Assembly: GCF_001544575.2 (NCBI RefSeq)
Contig: NZ_FCNY02000021.1
Location: forward strand, 1-64,000
Direction: 5' to 3'
DNA: 64,000 bases
Source: Caballeronia cordobensis
Lineage (GTDB): Bacteria > Pseudomonadota > Gammaproteobacteria > Burkholderiales > Burkholderiaceae
Positions 62,312-64,000 of the stretch are shown here, one piece after another; positions within the stretch are counted from its first letter, which is position 1, and each line of letters begins with the position of its first letter. The position numbers and the translations under genes are program-made. The notes under the pieces were generated by a model, which saw only the letters and a program-made list of their open reading frames with translations, was not told the origin of the DNA and searched no databases.

Positions 62312-62587
62312 TCAGAGCAGTCCCAGCGAGGCATCGTAGGCGTCGGCGGTCATCACGGGCGTCAGCGTGAAGTTGAAGAGATCGTTCCATTGGATGATCC
62401 ATGCAGCGAGTTTCGACGCATCGTCCGCTTCGATGACTGCGTATCCGCCCGGCTCCGCGATGGCATGCCAGCGGGCGATAACGGTGATCTCTTTCGACCT
62501 CGAACTATCGCTTCGCATGCTCTTGTAGCGTTCGACCGCGGCCTTTCTTGCGGTCGCGGGACCAGACCAGTGGACGACGAATAGCAT
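62312..62587 (-). CDS. DUF3303-type small protein
   Basis: 91 residues, MLFVVHWSGPATARKAAVERY at the start and ARWHAIAEPGGYAVIEADD in the middle, both typical of DUF3303, a ferredoxin-like dimeric alpha/beta fold of unknown function. It is convergent with the cyclase gene; the stops are 4 bases apart. It is the last gene before the right direct repeat. Confidence 0.8.
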   Translation of the reverse strand: MLFVVHWSGPATARKAAVERYKSMRSDSSRSKEITVIARWHAIAEPGGYAVIEADDASKLAAWIIQWNDLFNFTLTPVMTADAYDASLGLL

Positions 62588-63292
62588 GAAAGACCTCTTT
62601 TCTCACAGGCGGCGTGGACAGATGATGCTGGTTTTCGAATCGCCACATGAGCAGAGAAGCAATGCGATCAAAAGCCACTGCCGCTTTGCGCGGGCGCTAC
62701 GCTGCAAACCATATGAACTCGCAGGCGGTTTTTCAAGCAATTAACTTCCAGAAAGATGTTTTACGCTTACCTCGACAGTGTGGAAGAACTCAATTGGCTT
62801 CCGGAAAATTAACCAAATAACTTCTGTTTTGGCCGGGTTCTGAGGTCAAAACGGAGCCTAGGCGCTTGGTCTGTTACTCAAATAACTTCCGGGAGCGACA
62901 AGTTTCAACCATAAATCTTCCATCGTCGCGAAAAGATCGTCAACCATCGTTGCGATTGGGCCCCGTGAGCGTCCGTGACCGCTACCAGGCAAGAACGTCC
63001 AAGCCGAGCACGTCATCGGCCATTGCTGACGTTCGTCGTTTGCCGGCGGGACGGCTCTTCAACCCTCGACACCGGTCGTTCACAACTACGGTCATCGCGA
63101 ACAGCGGTTCGTCTCCCGACCAAGAGGCGAAATCGACCCATCTCGGCCATATGATCCTGAAAATCGTCAACGACCGGTTGCGAGCCATTCCGGTCGTTTG
63201 AATTAGGCATAGCATTCAAAATTCGCGGGCGAGCGATCTACCGTCCAGCAATCTGGAACGGAACCGTTCGTCTCGCCCAATATGTTGAAATA
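62588..63292. other. Gene-free stretch holding the right direct repeat
   Basis: About 700 bases with no convincing gene; the only frame of some length (62866-63201) lies in the repeat and matches the one in the left copy. After the repeat ends at 63140 the sequence is unique up to the porin fragment. Confidence 0.55.
62779..63140 (+). repeat. Direct repeat, right copy (about 362 bp)
   Basis: Second copy of the 44939-45301 repeat, same orientation, with about 11 substitutions and one missing base. The near identity means recent duplication or gene conversion. Recombination between the copies would delete or circularise the whole signalling block. Confidence 0.93.
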
Positions 63293-63408
63293 TCAGAACT
63301 TGTGCCGAATCGCCACGCGCGCCATCACCTGCCGATTCGTCGATGACGGCCCCGCCGTATCCGGATTCGATGCCACTTCGAGTCCCGTGCCCGCCGCCGC
63401 TCCTTTCG
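63293..63408 (-). pseudogene. 3' fragment of a porin gene
   Basis: On the minus strand the last 38 codons read through STNRQVMARVAIRHKF and a stop, the standard end of Burkholderia porins (compare VMATVGIRHKF in the intact porin of this window). The rest of the gene is missing; sequence switches to the MFS fragment at about 63409. Confidence 0.8.
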
Positions 63409-64000
63409 GCCGGCGTGGCTACTTTGCGAGCTTTACCTGCAAGGAGTGCAAGCCGGACAGCTCCTGGCGGCGGCGGTCGTCGGCAACCTCTCTGACAAAA
63501 TCGGCCGCCGGCCGCCAGTTCTTGCCGGCGTGCTCAGCGCCGGGTTGCTCTCTTTCGGATACTTGTATGCCATCAGCATCCATAGTCTCTGGCTCACGGT
63601 GGTTCTTTCGGTGCTGATGTGGGGCATCGCCTACCAGGGCTTCAACGGTGTGTTCCCGAGCCTTTTCCCGGAACTCTTCCGCACGCGAGTGCGCGTGACG
63701 GGAATGGCCATCGGACAAAACGTTGGGACGACGCTTGCAGCACTGACGCCAACGCTCTTTGTAGCCGTCGCGCCTCCCGGCACCGCCAACATTCCGCTCA
63801 AAATCGGCTCACTAACGTTCGGCATCTGTCTTGTGGCTGCGTTCGCCGCTTTCACTACGCGGGAGACGTATCGCATGCGCCTCAACGACCTTGGCGACCG
63901 CAATGCGGTCCCCGTACCAAAAGCCGAATACGAGCGCTTGCGGGGCGAAGTGATGGCTGGATCAACTAAAACGGCCGATGCGCAACATCTCGGAAATCAG
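63409..64000 (+). pseudogene. Truncated MFS transporter (metabolite:H+ symporter type), runs off the window
   Basis: The frame through GTG at 63446 reads LYLQGVQAGQLLAAAVVGNL, then SDKIGRRPPVLAGVLSAG and FPELFRTRVRVTGMAIGQN. The loop SDKIGRRP and the FPELFRTRVR-x-TG motif identify the C-terminal half of an MHS-family (ProP/ShiA/KgtP-like) permease. The first half is missing. No stop is reached by the window end. Confidence 0.8.

Noticed and set aside
1-64000. tRNA, rRNA, CRISPR arrays, prophage or toxin-antitoxin genes
   Set aside because: None seen on reading either strand; no cloverleaf ends, regular spaced repeats or phage structural genes.

Overview
The window is GC-rich chromosomal or megaplasmid DNA from a beta-proteobacterium of the Burkholderiaceae. 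Paraburkholderia or Caballeronia is the best guess, judged from the Burkholderia-type porin, the FlhDC regulators, MocR-like regulators, paired FNR-type regulators and a small 'protein L'-type protein. No rRNA, tRNA, CRISPR array or replication origin was found.

1-12.5 kb holds small catabolic units. They are an MFS anion symporter with a divergent MarR regulator; a PucR-controlled amine oxidation set (FAD oxidoreductase, cupin, orphan Liv-type binding protein); and an electron-transfer operon (unknown 255-residue protein, Rieske ferredoxin, ferredoxin reductase) divergent from a MocR-like regulator whose PLP site has decayed. A shikimate-dehydrogenase-like gene and an HD-domain gene follow.

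12.6-27.7 kb looks like a betaine (quaternary amine) uptake and catabolism locus. It has a porin, a GbcA-like oxygenase, a betaine-aldehyde-type dehydrogenase, a complete ProU/OpuA-type ABC transporter, a DHDPS-family lyase/deaminase, an FAD amine oxidoreductase, an SDR and a DgcA-like flavin demethylase. Two paralogous TetR regulators sit in it. The same operator-like motif, with fixed spacing, occurs in three of its promoter regions. The oxygenase lacks the segment that should carry its Rieske cluster.

27.7-44.4 kb is mostly stress and respiration: an IS3 relic, a DksA-like protein without zinc cysteines, a second MocR regulator, a LysR regulator, a YdeP-type molybdoenzyme, a cyanide-insensitive type bd oxidase (CioAB), bestrophin, DUF1269 and DUF2474 proteins, a ClpG/ClpK-type disaggregase, an encapsulin shell with its DyP peroxidase cargo, and a host-attachment family protein.

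44.9-63.1 kb is a signalling block bounded by two near-identical direct repeats of about 362 bp. It holds two chemoreceptors, each followed by a homologous small partner protein; two diguanylate cyclases; a globin-coupled EAL protein; a PilZ flagellar brake; FlhDC; a NarL-type response regulator; and two FNR/CRP-type regulators. Four FNR-like boxes and a candidate small RNA lie between the genes. An IS4 element has inserted into a terminator inside this block. Together the genes suggest an oxygen- or redox-responsive module controlling motility versus c-di-GMP.

63.3-64 kb is a deletion scar joining a porin 3' end to a truncated MFS transporter gene that runs off the window.
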